Shown: positions 5,409 through 11,880 of the stretch, piece by piece
Numbering within the stretch: the first letter of the stretch is position 1
Layout of the letters: each line of letters opens with the position of its first letter
Source of the DNA: Desulfovibrionaceae bacterium
GTDB taxonomy: Bacteria > Desulfobacterota > Desulfovibrionia > Desulfovibrionales > Desulfovibrionaceae
Assembly (NCBI GenBank): GCA_017613475.1
Contig: JAGADT010000037.1
Location: forward strand, 1 to 11,880
Direction of reading: 5' to 3'
DNA: 11,880 nt
Translations under genes and position numbers: made by a program
Notes under the pieces: generated by a model
Told to the model about the DNA's origin: nothing
The model's database searches: none
The model's input: only the letters and a program-made list of their open reading frames with translations

Positions 5409-6791
5409 TTAATGCCCGGTGATGCCGTATTTTTTCAGTTTGTACTGCATCAGGCTCTTGGAGATGCCAAGGAGCTTAGAGGCGTTGGTCTGGATGAAAT
5501 CCGCGCGGACAAGCGCCCTCCGGATCAGCGCGGCTTCAATGCGCTCCAGCGTATCGGCCAGGTCCAGCTCTACGGGAAGCAAGTCCACGGCGCTTTTAAA
5601 CTGGGCTTCTTCATCCCGGATTTCCGGGGGCAGGTGCTCGAGGTTGATGACATTTCCGGGCACCAGCACCACGCAGCGCTCAACCACGTTCTGCAGCTGG
5701 CGCACGTTGCCGGGCCATTCGTACCCTACAAGGTAGTTGAGGGCTTCCGTGGAGAAGGATTTCAGGGGCAGCTCGTTTTCCTTGCAGGATTTTTCGGTGA
5801 AATGGGCAACCAGCAGCGGGATGTCCTCCCGGCGCTCGCGCAGGGGGGGGAGGGCAATATGCACGACATTGAGCCTGTAATACAAATCCTCGCGGAAGGC
5901 GCCGGACTGCACAAGCGTGAGGAGGTCCTTGTTTGTTGCGGCAACAACACGGATGTTGACCTCGATTTCCGTGGTGCCGCCGACACGCTCAAACTTGTGC
6001 TCCTGCAGCACCCTAAGCAGCTTGACCTGGAGCTCAGGCGTCAGCTCGCCGATTTCATCCAGGAAGAGCGTTCCGCCGTCGGCCTGCTCAAAGCGACCCC
6101 GCCGCATGGCCACGGCGCCGGTGAAGGAGCCTTTTTCGTGTCCGAAAAGCTCGCTTTCCAGCACGCCCGGGTTCAGGGCCATGCAGTTGACGGAAACAAA
6201 AGGCTCCTTGTTGCGGGGGGAGGCAAAATGGATGGCCTTTGCCACAAGTTCCTTGCCTGTGCCAGATTCTCCGCTGATAAGCACAGTGGCCTTGCTTGGC
6301 GCGACCCTGTCCACCATGGAGAGCATTTCGCGCATGGCGTGGCTGCTGCCGATGATGTTGTGCTTGCCGTAGTGCTCTTCCAGGGATTCATGCAGGATCC
6401 TGTACTGCCGGTGCATCCTGGAAAGCTCCGCGGCGTTTTGCACGGCGAGCAGCAGGTCGTCGTTGGAAAAGGGCTTGGTGATGTAATTGGTGGCGCCCTG
6501 CTTCATTAAGTCCACCGCGCTGGCAATGGAGCCGAAGGCTGTCATGATGAGCACGGGGATGTTCGGCCAGTTTTTCTTGACCCTGGCAAGGACCTCGCCG
6601 CCGGTCACGCGCGGCATCTTCATGTCGGTAATGACCACGTCCACTTCCGAGTCTTCCAGGAACGCCAGCGCGGTTTCCGGATCACTCAGCGCCGTGACTT
6701 CATACCCGGCGTCTTTCAGCAGCGCCTCAAGGACCAGCAGGTAGTTGACCTCGTCGTCGATGATCAGCAGGTGGGTTTTTTCGTTGTTCAT
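5409..6791 (-). CDS. NtrC-family sigma-54-dependent response regulator
   Basis: A 460-residue transcription activator with three domains. The receiver (1-120) has the acidic pocket D12/D13, phospho-acceptor D56 (VVITDMKMP), T84 and K106. The AAA+ domain (about 145-375) has Walker A GESGTGKE (174-181), the sigma-54 contact loop GSFTGA (221-226, usually GAFTGA), Walker B GGTLFLDEIGEL (239-250) and WPGNVRQLQN (359-368). The C-terminal Fis-type helix-turn-helix is at about 436-457 (NASKLLGISKSLMQYKLKKYG). Its ATG overlaps the kinase TGA as ATGA, with AAGGAG 8 nt upstream, so the two form one two-component system. It should remodel sigma-54 RNA polymerase when phosphorylated. Targets are unknown, and I saw no clear -24/-12 element in the intergenic spaces here. 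Confidence 0.96.
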   Translation of the reverse strand: MNNEKTHLLIIDDEVNYLLVLEALLKDAGYEVTALSDPETALAFLEDSEVDVVITDMKMPRVTGGEVLARVKKNWPNIPVLIMTAFGSIASAVDLMKQGATNYITKPFSNDDLLLAVQNAAELSRMHRQYRILHESLEEHYGKHNIIGSSHAMREMLSMVDRVAPSKATVLISGESGTGKELVAKAIHFASPRNKEPFVSVNCMALNPGVLESELFGHEKGSFTGAVAMRRGRFEQADGGTLFLDEIGELTPELQVKLLRVLQEHKFERVGGTTEIEVNIRVVAATNKDLLTLVQSGAFREDLYYRLNVVHIALPPLRERREDIPLLVAHFTEKSCKENELPLKSFSTEALNYLVGYEWPGNVRQLQNVVERCVVLVPGNVINLEHLPPEIRDEEAQFKSAVDLLPVELDLADTLERIEAALIRRALVRADFIQTNASKLLGISKSLMQYKLKKYGITGH

Positions 6792-8437
6792 GCTTGGGGC
6801 TCCTTGTTCGCTGGCGTGGGCTGGGCGGGCGCCGCATCCGGGCGCAGGGGCAGGATGATGGTTACCTTTGCGCCGCCTTCAGGCGCGTTGGCAATGCCCA
6901 GCTCCCCGCCATGCCCGGTGATGATGCTGTTGACGATGGGCAGGCCGAGGCCTGTGCCGTGGTCCTTGGTTGTGAAAAACGGGTCAAGGGCGTGTTCAAG
7001 GCTTTCCGGCGGAAATCCCGGGCCTGTGTCGCGCACGGAAAGGCGGATGCGCAGGTCCTCTGTGATTTCGCCGTCAATGAAAAGCGTGCCGTCATGTTCC
7101 ATGGCCTGCAGCGCGTTGCTGATAACATTATACAGCGCGCGGTACAGGAGGTCCTTGTCGCCGGAGGTGGGCAGGGCATGGGGCGTGCTGCGCTCCAGGC
7201 GGATGCTGCGCTTAAGGAATTCGCCTTCCAGGAAGCCCAGCGCCTGGTCGATGATGACGCTCATGTCAACAGGCAGGGGCTTGGGCACCCGCGGGCGGGC
7301 GTAATCGAGAAAGTCGTTGACGGTCTGGCTCAGCCTTTTGGATTCGCTGTGCACCGCTTCCAGGATGCGGTGGGTGAGCGCGTCAGTCCCGCCAGCCCTG
7401 TTCAGGAGGAGCTCCGAGCTGGAGCGGATGATGCCCAGGGGATTGCGGATTTCGTGGGCGATGCTGGAAATGACGCGTCCCATGCTGGCAAGCCGCTCGT
7501 TTTCGTGAAGTTCGGATTCAAGCTTCCTTGTGCGCCGCATGCGTTCGGCAAGGATGCGGTCCGCGCGGACAATAAACATCTGGAGCAGGCCGAACAGCAC
7601 CGCGGAGGAGCCCAGGCACAAGGCCAGGATGAACCATTGGAAGCGGATGACGGTTTCGTAATCATCCGTGATGTCCTTCACGATTTCCACAACGCCGACA
7701 ATCAGGGGCGGCTCGTCATGGCCTGAGCTGGGCAGCCTTACGCTTAAGGGAAAGCTCATGCGCAGCAAAAAGGAGGACGGCGGCAGGTTGGGCATGAACA
7801 TGGCCTTTAAGAGCGACATGGAGGCCAGCTTTTCAAAAACGGGCCGCCCGCTGTCTTTTGCAGCCATCATGCTTGGGGGGACAAGGTCCCCCTTGCCCAG
7901 TTCGTGCTTGTCCAGCGAGTAATTGACGAGCTTGTCCGCGCCGTAAATGCGCAGGCTCTTGATATTCAGCCCGCGGACGGTATCCCGCACAACTTCATCC
8001 AGCAGGCGGTACTGGAGGGGCTGCCGCAGGGCAATGCGCCCAAAGGCAACCATGGTCGGCACAACGAAGCGGCGGGTGATCTGGTGGTTTAAGTTTCCGC
8101 CTACGAGGAGGCTGTAGTCCTGCTGCCTGACAAGCAGGATTTCCCGCGCCGAGTTGCCGATGAAAAAGCCCAGCGCCAGGCTGGAGGCGAGGATCAGGAC
8201 AAGCGACACCCAGGCAAGGAACCTTGCCAGGCGGAAAGGGAGATGCTCTGGCGGCGCGGATGGCGCGTCGCCAGAGGCCTGGCCCATGGAAAGGGAGTCA
8301 GGCGCAAAGCTTTTTGCGCGCTCAGGCTTCTTTGTGCCATGGGCCGGCTCCTGGCTGGGGGTGCCTTCCCCGCCTGCCGCTTTGGGTGCGAGCGACAGGG
8401 CCGGGCCTTTCAGCGGCTCGGGGGTTTGATCACTCAA
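6788..8437 (-). CDS. Membrane sensor histidine kinase (HisKA/HATPase), NtrB/AtoS-like
   Basis: About 549 residues. Order: a Pro/Ala-rich cytoplasmic N-terminus (1-70), TM1 (about 72-94), an extracytoplasmic sensor region (about 95-266) without a domain I recognise, TM2 (about 267-290), a short linker, then the HisKA H-box AHEIRNPLG with H328. The catalytic domain has the N-box NVISNALQA (437-445), G1 DTGPGF (470-475), FFTTK (487-491) and G2 GTGLGLP (494-500). I choose TTG (8437-8435) as the start because TGAGG lies 6 nt upstream; the first ATG in frame (8287) has no Shine-Dalgarno. This start overlaps the pgi stop by 8 nt. A longer in-frame extension to 8527 would lie inside pgi. It probably phosphorylates the regulator encoded immediately downstream; the signal is unknown. 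Confidence 0.92.
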   Translation of the reverse strand: MSDQTPEPLKGPALSLAPKAAGGEGTPSQEPAHGTKKPERAKSFAPDSLSMGQASGDAPSAPPEHLPFRLARFLAWVSLVLILASSLALGFFIGNSAREILLVRQQDYSLLVGGNLNHQITRRFVVPTMVAFGRIALRQPLQYRLLDEVVRDTVRGLNIKSLRIYGADKLVNYSLDKHELGKGDLVPPSMMAAKDSGRPVFEKLASMSLLKAMFMPNLPPSSFLLRMSFPLSVRLPSSGHDEPPLIVGVVEIVKDITDDYETVIRFQWFILALCLGSSAVLFGLLQMFIVRADRILAERMRRTRKLESELHENERLASMGRVISSIAHEIRNPLGIIRSSSELLLNRAGGTDALTHRILEAVHSESKRLSQTVNDFLDYARPRVPKPLPVDMSVIIDQALGFLEGEFLKRSIRLERSTPHALPTSGDKDLLYRALYNVISNALQAMEHDGTLFIDGEITEDLRIRLSVRDTGPGFPPESLEHALDPFFTTKDHGTGLGLPIVNSIITGHGGELGIANAPEGGAKVTIILPLRPDAAPAQPTPANKEPQA

Positions 8438-9764
8438 GATCTGCCTCAGCAAGGAAGTTCTGAAGCAGGGAGGCTTCCTCGGGGTAATCGCCAGAGCCCA
8501 GGCGTGCGTAGGCCAGCCGCTTGCCAAGTTCTACGGCAGGCTGATCCAGGGGGTTCAGCTCCATGAGCCATCCTGTCAGGATGGTAGCGGCCATGCACAG
8601 CCCCATGACTGACGCCGCGGTTTCAGCGCCCGTGTCTCCGGCGCAGAGCCGCAGGAGCGGCACATTGCTCTTGGAGAGGGCGGCGGAAGTGCCAAGGCAT
8701 TCCGCCTCCAGGAGCTCACCGAAGCGCCTGCCGCGGAGCCAGGACCACTTGTCGGGGATGGATGCGGGGAACTGCGGGCCTGCGTCCGCGCCCTGCGAGA
8801 GGGAGGGGCAGGTGAGCATGAAGCAGCCTTTGTCAGCAGGCCCGGCGAGGAACATCTGCTGGAGGGAGTGCTGGTCGGTCACGCCGACGGCGGGCAGGGG
8901 CATTGTTCCCTTGCCGTCCTTGCCGAGGCTTTCCGCCCAGAGCTGCGCGAACCAGTCGCCAAGGGAAGCCCATGCGGGGATGTAGGAGAAGAAGATGAGC
9001 TGGCTGTAGCCCTTTTTCCACAATTCATGCGCCCAGGCAGCCATCTGCCAGGCAGGATGCGCGGCCAGGGACTCCGGTGTTGCGGTGGCAAGGGGGAGCG
9101 TTGCTTCAGAAACGCCTTTCAGCATTTCCTGCCAGGGGAGGCCGAGGAAAAGCGCGGGGATCATGCCCACGGCGGAAAATACGGAGTAGCGTCCGCCAAG
9201 GTTGTCCGGAACGGGAAGGGCGGGGATGTTTTCGCTCGTCGCTTCCTGCCTAAGGTAGCCTTTGCGTTCATCGGTCACAAAGAGGAGGTGTTCATTCCAC
9301 GCGCTGCCGAGCTTTTCCTTCAGCCATTCCTTCAGCAGGAAATACTGGGAGAGCGTCTCAATGGTGCCGCCGGACTTGCTGACCACCACGATGATGGTTT
9401 CACGGGCGTCCAGCGAGCCCATCCAGGCGGAGAGTCCCGGGGCGTCGATGTTGTCGGCAATCCACAGCCAGGGGCCCTGGTGGCCGGGCCTGTCCTGCTG
9501 GGGGAAAAAGGCTTTCTGGAGAGCGCGGGCGCCCAGCGCTGAACCGCCTATGCCCAGCAGCACCATGTGCTTGAACTGTTTCAGGCGGGGAGCGAGTTCT
9601 TCAAGCCCCTTTTCAAGGGCGTTCCTGTACGGCATGGTGAGGCATGGCAGGAGTCCTGCGGCGCAGTCTTTATTCAGGCGTGCCGCGCAGTCGGCAAGGC
9701 GCTGATCCATAGAAGTCTGTACAGTCCGGCCCGTCCATGCGTGGCTCCAGTCAAGTTTATACAT
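8430..9764 (-). CDS. pgi: Glucose-6-phosphate isomerase
   Basis: A 444-residue cytoplasmic enzyme of the shorter bacterial type, interconverting glucose 6-phosphate and fructose 6-phosphate. Sugar-phosphate-binding SIS folds show LGIGGSALGARAL (70-82) and SKSGGTIETL (129-138). Family signatures are LGGRYSVFSAVG (189-200), AESLGKDGKG (277-286, E278 as the catalytic base), VTDQHSLQQ (295-303, H299) and NPLDQPAVELGK (404-415, K415). GGAG lies 7 nt upstream of the ATG. It is the first gene of a run pgi-kinase-regulator, with stop/start overlap to the kinase. In a lifestyle based on sulfate or organic-acid respiration it most likely works in gluconeogenesis or storage-sugar turnover. Confidence 0.96.
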   Translation of the reverse strand: MYKLDWSHAWTGRTVQTSMDQRLADCAARLNKDCAAGLLPCLTMPYRNALEKGLEELAPRLKQFKHMVLLGIGGSALGARALQKAFFPQQDRPGHQGPWLWIADNIDAPGLSAWMGSLDARETIIVVVSKSGGTIETLSQYFLLKEWLKEKLGSAWNEHLLFVTDERKGYLRQEATSENIPALPVPDNLGGRYSVFSAVGMIPALFLGLPWQEMLKGVSEATLPLATATPESLAAHPAWQMAAWAHELWKKGYSQLIFFSYIPAWASLGDWFAQLWAESLGKDGKGTMPLPAVGVTDQHSLQQMFLAGPADKGCFMLTCPSLSQGADAGPQFPASIPDKWSWLRGRRFGELLEAECLGTSAALSKSNVPLLRLCAGDTGAETAASVMGLCMAATILTGWLMELNPLDQPAVELGKRLAYARLGSGDYPEEASLLQNFLAEADLE

Positions 9765-9827
9765 AATACGTCTCCAGGAAAGCTAAGGTTGCGGCCATGG
9801 CAGCGGCATGCGGCATTTTGGGGTTTC

Positions 9828-9849
9828 CATGCAGGTATCCGCATGCAGG
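9828..9849 (-). repeat. Direct repeat in the pgi leader
   Basis: CATGCAGG occurs at 9828-9835 and again at 9842-9849, a 14-bp period, in the roughly 94-nt leader of pgi. Nearby, GCGGCAT is tandemly repeated (9803-9809 and 9810-9816, plus strand). The spacing does not match a full helical turn. These could be regulator contacts, RNA structure (GCATGC is itself palindromic) or chance. Confidence 0.3.
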
Positions 9850-9864
9850 GTGCGTTTGTCTTGT

Positions 9865-9893
9865 ATAATCAGTCAGTACCGCTTTGTTGTCAA
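9865..9893 (-). promoter_or_regulatory. Sigma-70 promoter of the pgi-kinase-regulator unit
   Basis: A perfect TTGACA (9893-9888) lies 17 nt from GATTAT (9870-9865, 4/6 to consensus) on the minus strand. Transcription would start near 9858, leaving an unusually long leader of about 94 nt before the pgi ATG. It sits just downstream of the aminotransferase terminator, as expected for the start of a new unit. Confidence 0.65.
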
Positions 9894-9905
9894 TTCTTTG
9901 CGCGC

Positions 9906-9935
9906 AAAAAAGCCGCTGCCGGGTTAGGGCAGCGG
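9906..9935 (-). terminator. Intrinsic terminator of the aminotransferase gene
   Basis: A perfect 8-bp GC-rich stem pairs 9935-9928 with 9920-9913 around a 7-nt loop, and is followed on the minus strand by CTTTTTTG. It lies 35 nt after the stop codon. Confidence 0.9.
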
Positions 9936-9970
9936 ACTTAAAGATTTGTAAAGGCGCTGTCGCCGCGCGG

Positions 9971-11146
9971 CTATTTTACAAGGATGGAGCGCATCCTTTT
10001 CAGCGCTTCCGTCAGGACTTCGTCCTTAACGGCGTAGGAAAGGCGCAGGCACCCCGGGGCACCGAAGGCCGCGCCGGGCACGGCGGCAACATGGCCGCGT
10101 TCCAGCAGCTTGTTGCACATCGCCACATCATCCGGGCATTCTTCATCAAGGAGCGCCGAAACATCGAGGAAGAGGTAGAACGCGCCGTCCGGCTTGAGGC
10201 AGCGCACGCCCTGCCATGTGGAAATTTCGGCATAGGCCATGTCGCGGCGGCGGAGGAATTCGTTGCGCATGACAGAGATGCTGTCCTGCGGGCCTTCAAG
10301 GGCCGCTACCGAAGCGTACTGGGCAATGGAGCAGATGTTGGAGGTCATTTGGCTCTGCACCATGGTCATTGCCTTGATGATCTGCGGCGCGGCAACGGTA
10401 AAGCCCACGCGCCAGCCCGTCATGGCATAGGCTTTAGAGAGCCCGTTGGCAATGGCGATCTGCTCCGGATAGCGGAGGAACCACGCCGCGGCGCTGACAA
10501 GGGTGGCCGGCTCGTACACAAGCTGCTCGTACATTTCATCGGAGATGATGAAGAGCCCGTGCCCGACGGCCCAGTCCAGGATGGCATCCATTTCCTCGCG
10601 GTTGTAGCACGCGCCTGTGGGGTTGCACGGCGAATTGATGACGAGCATGCGGGTTTTTTCAGTCAGGTGCGCTTCCAGGTCGGCAGGCGTCACCTTGTAG
10701 CCGCTTTCAAACGTGGCGGGAACGGGGACGGGAACGCCCTCGTTCATCACAACCATTTCAGGGTAGCTTGTCCAGTAGGGGGCGGGGATGAGCACTTCGT
10801 CGCCCGGGTCGAGCAGGGTCTGCATCAGGCTGTAGAGGCCCTGTTTGCCGCCGTTGGAAACGATGATATTGTCGGCGGTCACGCCATCGATATTGTGGAC
10901 GCGCTTGATATAATTGGCTACGGCATTGCGCAGCGCGGGGATGCCTCCGACCTGCGTATAATGCGTGAAGCCTGCGTCGATGGCTTTTTTCGCCGCTTCC
11001 CGTGCGTAAAGCGGCGTGTCGAAGTCCGGTTCACCTACGGCAAGGCTGATGACAGGTATGCCCTGGGACTTGAGCTCAAGGGCTTTGCTGTTGATGGCCA
11101 GGGTGGCCGCGGGTTTGATCAGACTCATTCTGCTGGACAGTTTCAT
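9971..11146 (-). CDS. Class I (subgroup I-beta) aspartate aminotransferase
   Basis: A 391-residue PLP enzyme, probably moving the amino group between aspartate and 2-oxoglutarate. Motifs include VISLAVGEPDFDTP (32-45), APYWTSYPE (122-130), NSPCNPTGA (171-179), SDEMYE (202-207), the PLP-lysine segment GLSKAYAMTGWRVGF (235-249, K238) and the substrate-binding LRLSYA (367-372, R368). The pattern is that of Thermus/Bacillus-type enzymes, some of which also act on prephenate. I place the start at ATG 11146-11144 because AAGGAG lies 8 nt upstream and the product opens with the family-typical MKLSSRMSLIKPAATLAINS. The open frame continues 205 codons upstream, but that stretch is antisense to sfsA and has no family character. 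Single-gene unit, ended by its own terminator. Confidence 0.95.
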   Translation of the reverse strand: MKLSSRMSLIKPAATLAINSKALELKSQGIPVISLAVGEPDFDTPLYAREAAKKAIDAGFTHYTQVGGIPALRNAVANYIKRVHNIDGVTADNIIVSNGGKQGLYSLMQTLLDPGDEVLIPAPYWTSYPEMVVMNEGVPVPVPATFESGYKVTPADLEAHLTEKTRMLVINSPCNPTGACYNREEMDAILDWAVGHGLFIISDEMYEQLVYEPATLVSAAAWFLRYPEQIAIANGLSKAYAMTGWRVGFTVAAPQIIKAMTMVQSQMTSNICSIAQYASVAALEGPQDSISVMRNEFLRRRDMAYAEISTWQGVRCLKPDGAFYLFLDVSALLDEECPDDVAMCNKLLERGHVAAVPGAAFGAPGCLRLSYAVKDEVLTEALKRMRSILVK

Positions 11147-11191
11147 GTAAAAAGCTCCTTGTTGCACCCTAAGCGGTGCCCGTGGGGCAGA

Positions 11192-11199
11192 TATATAGA
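11192..11199. promoter_or_regulatory. Shared -10-like core in the divergent aminotransferase/sfsA spacer
   Basis: ATATATAGA gives a plausible -10 hexamer on both strands (TATATA both ways; TATAGA on plus). It is placed about 32 nt before the sfsA ATG and about 46 nt before the aminotransferase ATG. I find no good -35 on either side. A GCACC/GGTGC inverted repeat (11164-11179) lies in the aminotransferase leader. Confidence 0.3.
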
Positions 11200-11230
11200 C
11201 CTTAACAGAGCAAAAAGAAAGGGTGATTTC

Positions 11231-11880
11231 ATGGCATTTTCTGAAGAAAGCCCGCTTCTTCCCTTTCCTGAGGGGACTGTTGCCGGCCACTTTGTCAGGC
11301 GCTTCAAGCGTTTTTTCGTTGAGGCGCGCATAGGCGGGGAAACGGTGCTCGCCCATACCAACAACACGGGAACCATGCTGGGGCTCCTTAAGGAGGGCGC
11401 CCGGGCGCTTTTTTCGCCGGCAAAGGATCCCCGCCGCAAGCTGCGCTGGACCCTGGAGGCATTGAGGGTGGAAAGCGGCGCGCGCCAGGGGGATGCGGCG
11501 GCTTTCGGGGGCTTTTGGGCGGGCGTGAACACTTCCGTGCCGAACAGGCTCCTGGAAGCGGCGTATCATGCGGGGCTGCTGCCGTGGGCCGCGGGGTATT
11601 CCGCGTTCCGCAGGGAGGTCCGCCGCGGGGAGAGCCGCCTGGATGCCTGCCTTGAAGGCCAGGGGCTTCCAGCCCTCTGGGTGGAGTGCAAAAACGTTAC
11701 GCTTGTGGAAGACGGCGCGGCCCTGTTCCCCGACGCGCCTTCTGCGCGGGCGCTCAAGCACCTTGGAACGCTGAGGCAGGCTGTGGCGGCGGGAGAGCGG
11801 GGGCTGATGTTCTATGTCATCCAGAGGCCGGACGCCGTTTCCTTTGGCCCCGCTTCACATATAGACCCTGCCTACGCCGC
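11231..11880 (+). CDS. sfsA: SfsA family protein (sugar fermentation stimulation protein), 3' end outside the window
   Basis: 216 codons are visible before the window ends; family members are usually about 230-250 residues, so some tens of residues are probably missing. The N-terminal OB-like part has FVRRFKRFFVEARIGGETVLAH (21-42), NNTGTM (44-49) and RRKLRWTLEAL (68-78). It is followed by GVNTSVPNRL (98-107) and the PD-(D/E)XK-like core with REV...SRLDACL (D138), LWVECKNVTL (E152, K154) and FPDAPSARALKHLGTL (166-181). SfsA was named from E. coli, where extra copies affect maltose metabolism. It binds DNA and has a nuclease-like fold, but its physiological role is unsettled. The start is supported by AAGGGTG 5 nt upstream. 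It is divergent from the aminotransferase gene. Confidence 0.93.
   Translation, partial: MAFSEESPLLPFPEGTVAGHFVRRFKRFFVEARIGGETVLAHTNNTGTMLGLLKEGARALFSPAKDPRRKLRWTLEALRVESGARQGDAAAFGGFWAGVNTSVPNRLLEAAYHAGLLPWAAGYSAFRREVRRGESRLDACLEGQGLPALWVECKNVTLVEDGAALFPDAPSARALKHLGTLRQAVAAGERGLMFYVIQRPDAVSFGPASHIDPAYA

Noticed and set aside
5313..6509. 398-codon plus-strand open frame antisense to the response regulator
   Set aside because: It lies mostly opposite a clear NtrC-family gene, has no credible ribosome binding site or domain, and is the expected shadow frame in GC-biased coding DNA.
6794..7726. 310-codon plus-strand open frame antisense to the histidine kinase
   Set aside because: Opposite the conserved kinase core; no recognisable motif, and the reading frame follows the third-position GC bias of the real gene.
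11160..11185. Possible sigma-54 promoter upstream of the aminotransferase (GGGCAC...GTGC)
   Set aside because: The spacing between the GG and GC elements is about 13 nt rather than the required 10, so the -24/-12 geometry fails.
11147..11761. N-terminal extension that would make the aminotransferase 596 residues
   Set aside because: The added 205 residues are antisense to sfsA, carry no aminotransferase features, and a proper AAGGAG-ATG start exists at 11146.

Overview
The window looks like a chromosomal segment of a Desulfovibrionaceae-type sulfate reducer (Desulfovibrio/Bilophila relatives). This is inferred from a flavoredoxin-like flavin reductase, a ferredoxin-tailed aldo/keto reductase, the moderately high GC content and the gene content around dnaB. 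No species call is possible from sequence alone. It is mostly a housekeeping region. Nearly everything is on the minus strand; the clear exception is a partial sfsA on the plus strand at the right edge.

Layout in minus-strand transcription order, right to left. (1) A class I aspartate aminotransferase (9971-11146) diverges from sfsA (11231 to the edge) across an 84-bp AT-containing spacer, and ends at a strong terminator. (2) A good promoter near 9865-9893 drives pgi. The pgi stop overlaps the probable TTG start of a membrane histidine kinase, which in turn overlaps (ATGA) an NtrC-type response regulator. A flavoredoxin-like gene and tRNA-Val(UAC) follow with no visible terminator until 4565-4598. 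(3) A single aldo/keto reductase with two [4Fe-4S] motifs (3229-4356) comes next. (4) The rpsF-rpsR-rplI ribosomal protein operon follows, with a strong promoter and a structured leader, and ends at a classic terminator (1953-1990). (5) dnaB (363-1781) overlaps a very short, previously easy-to-miss lipoprotein gene (220-366); a GAAA-capped terminator at 72-97 closes the unit.

Functionally the window covers replication (DnaB), translation (bS6, bS18, bL9, tRNA-Val), upper glycolysis/gluconeogenesis (Pgi), amino-acid metabolism (aminotransferase), redox chemistry (flavoredoxin-like protein, AKR) and signalling (a HisKA kinase and a sigma-54 activator). I found no mobile element, CRISPR array or evident new defence system. 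No gene-free stretch exceeds 300 bases. The observations most worth a second look are the 48-codon lipoprotein hidden at the end of dnaB, the translationally coupled pgi-kinase-regulator cluster, and the rpsF leader, which resembles an S6:S18 autoregulatory RNA.
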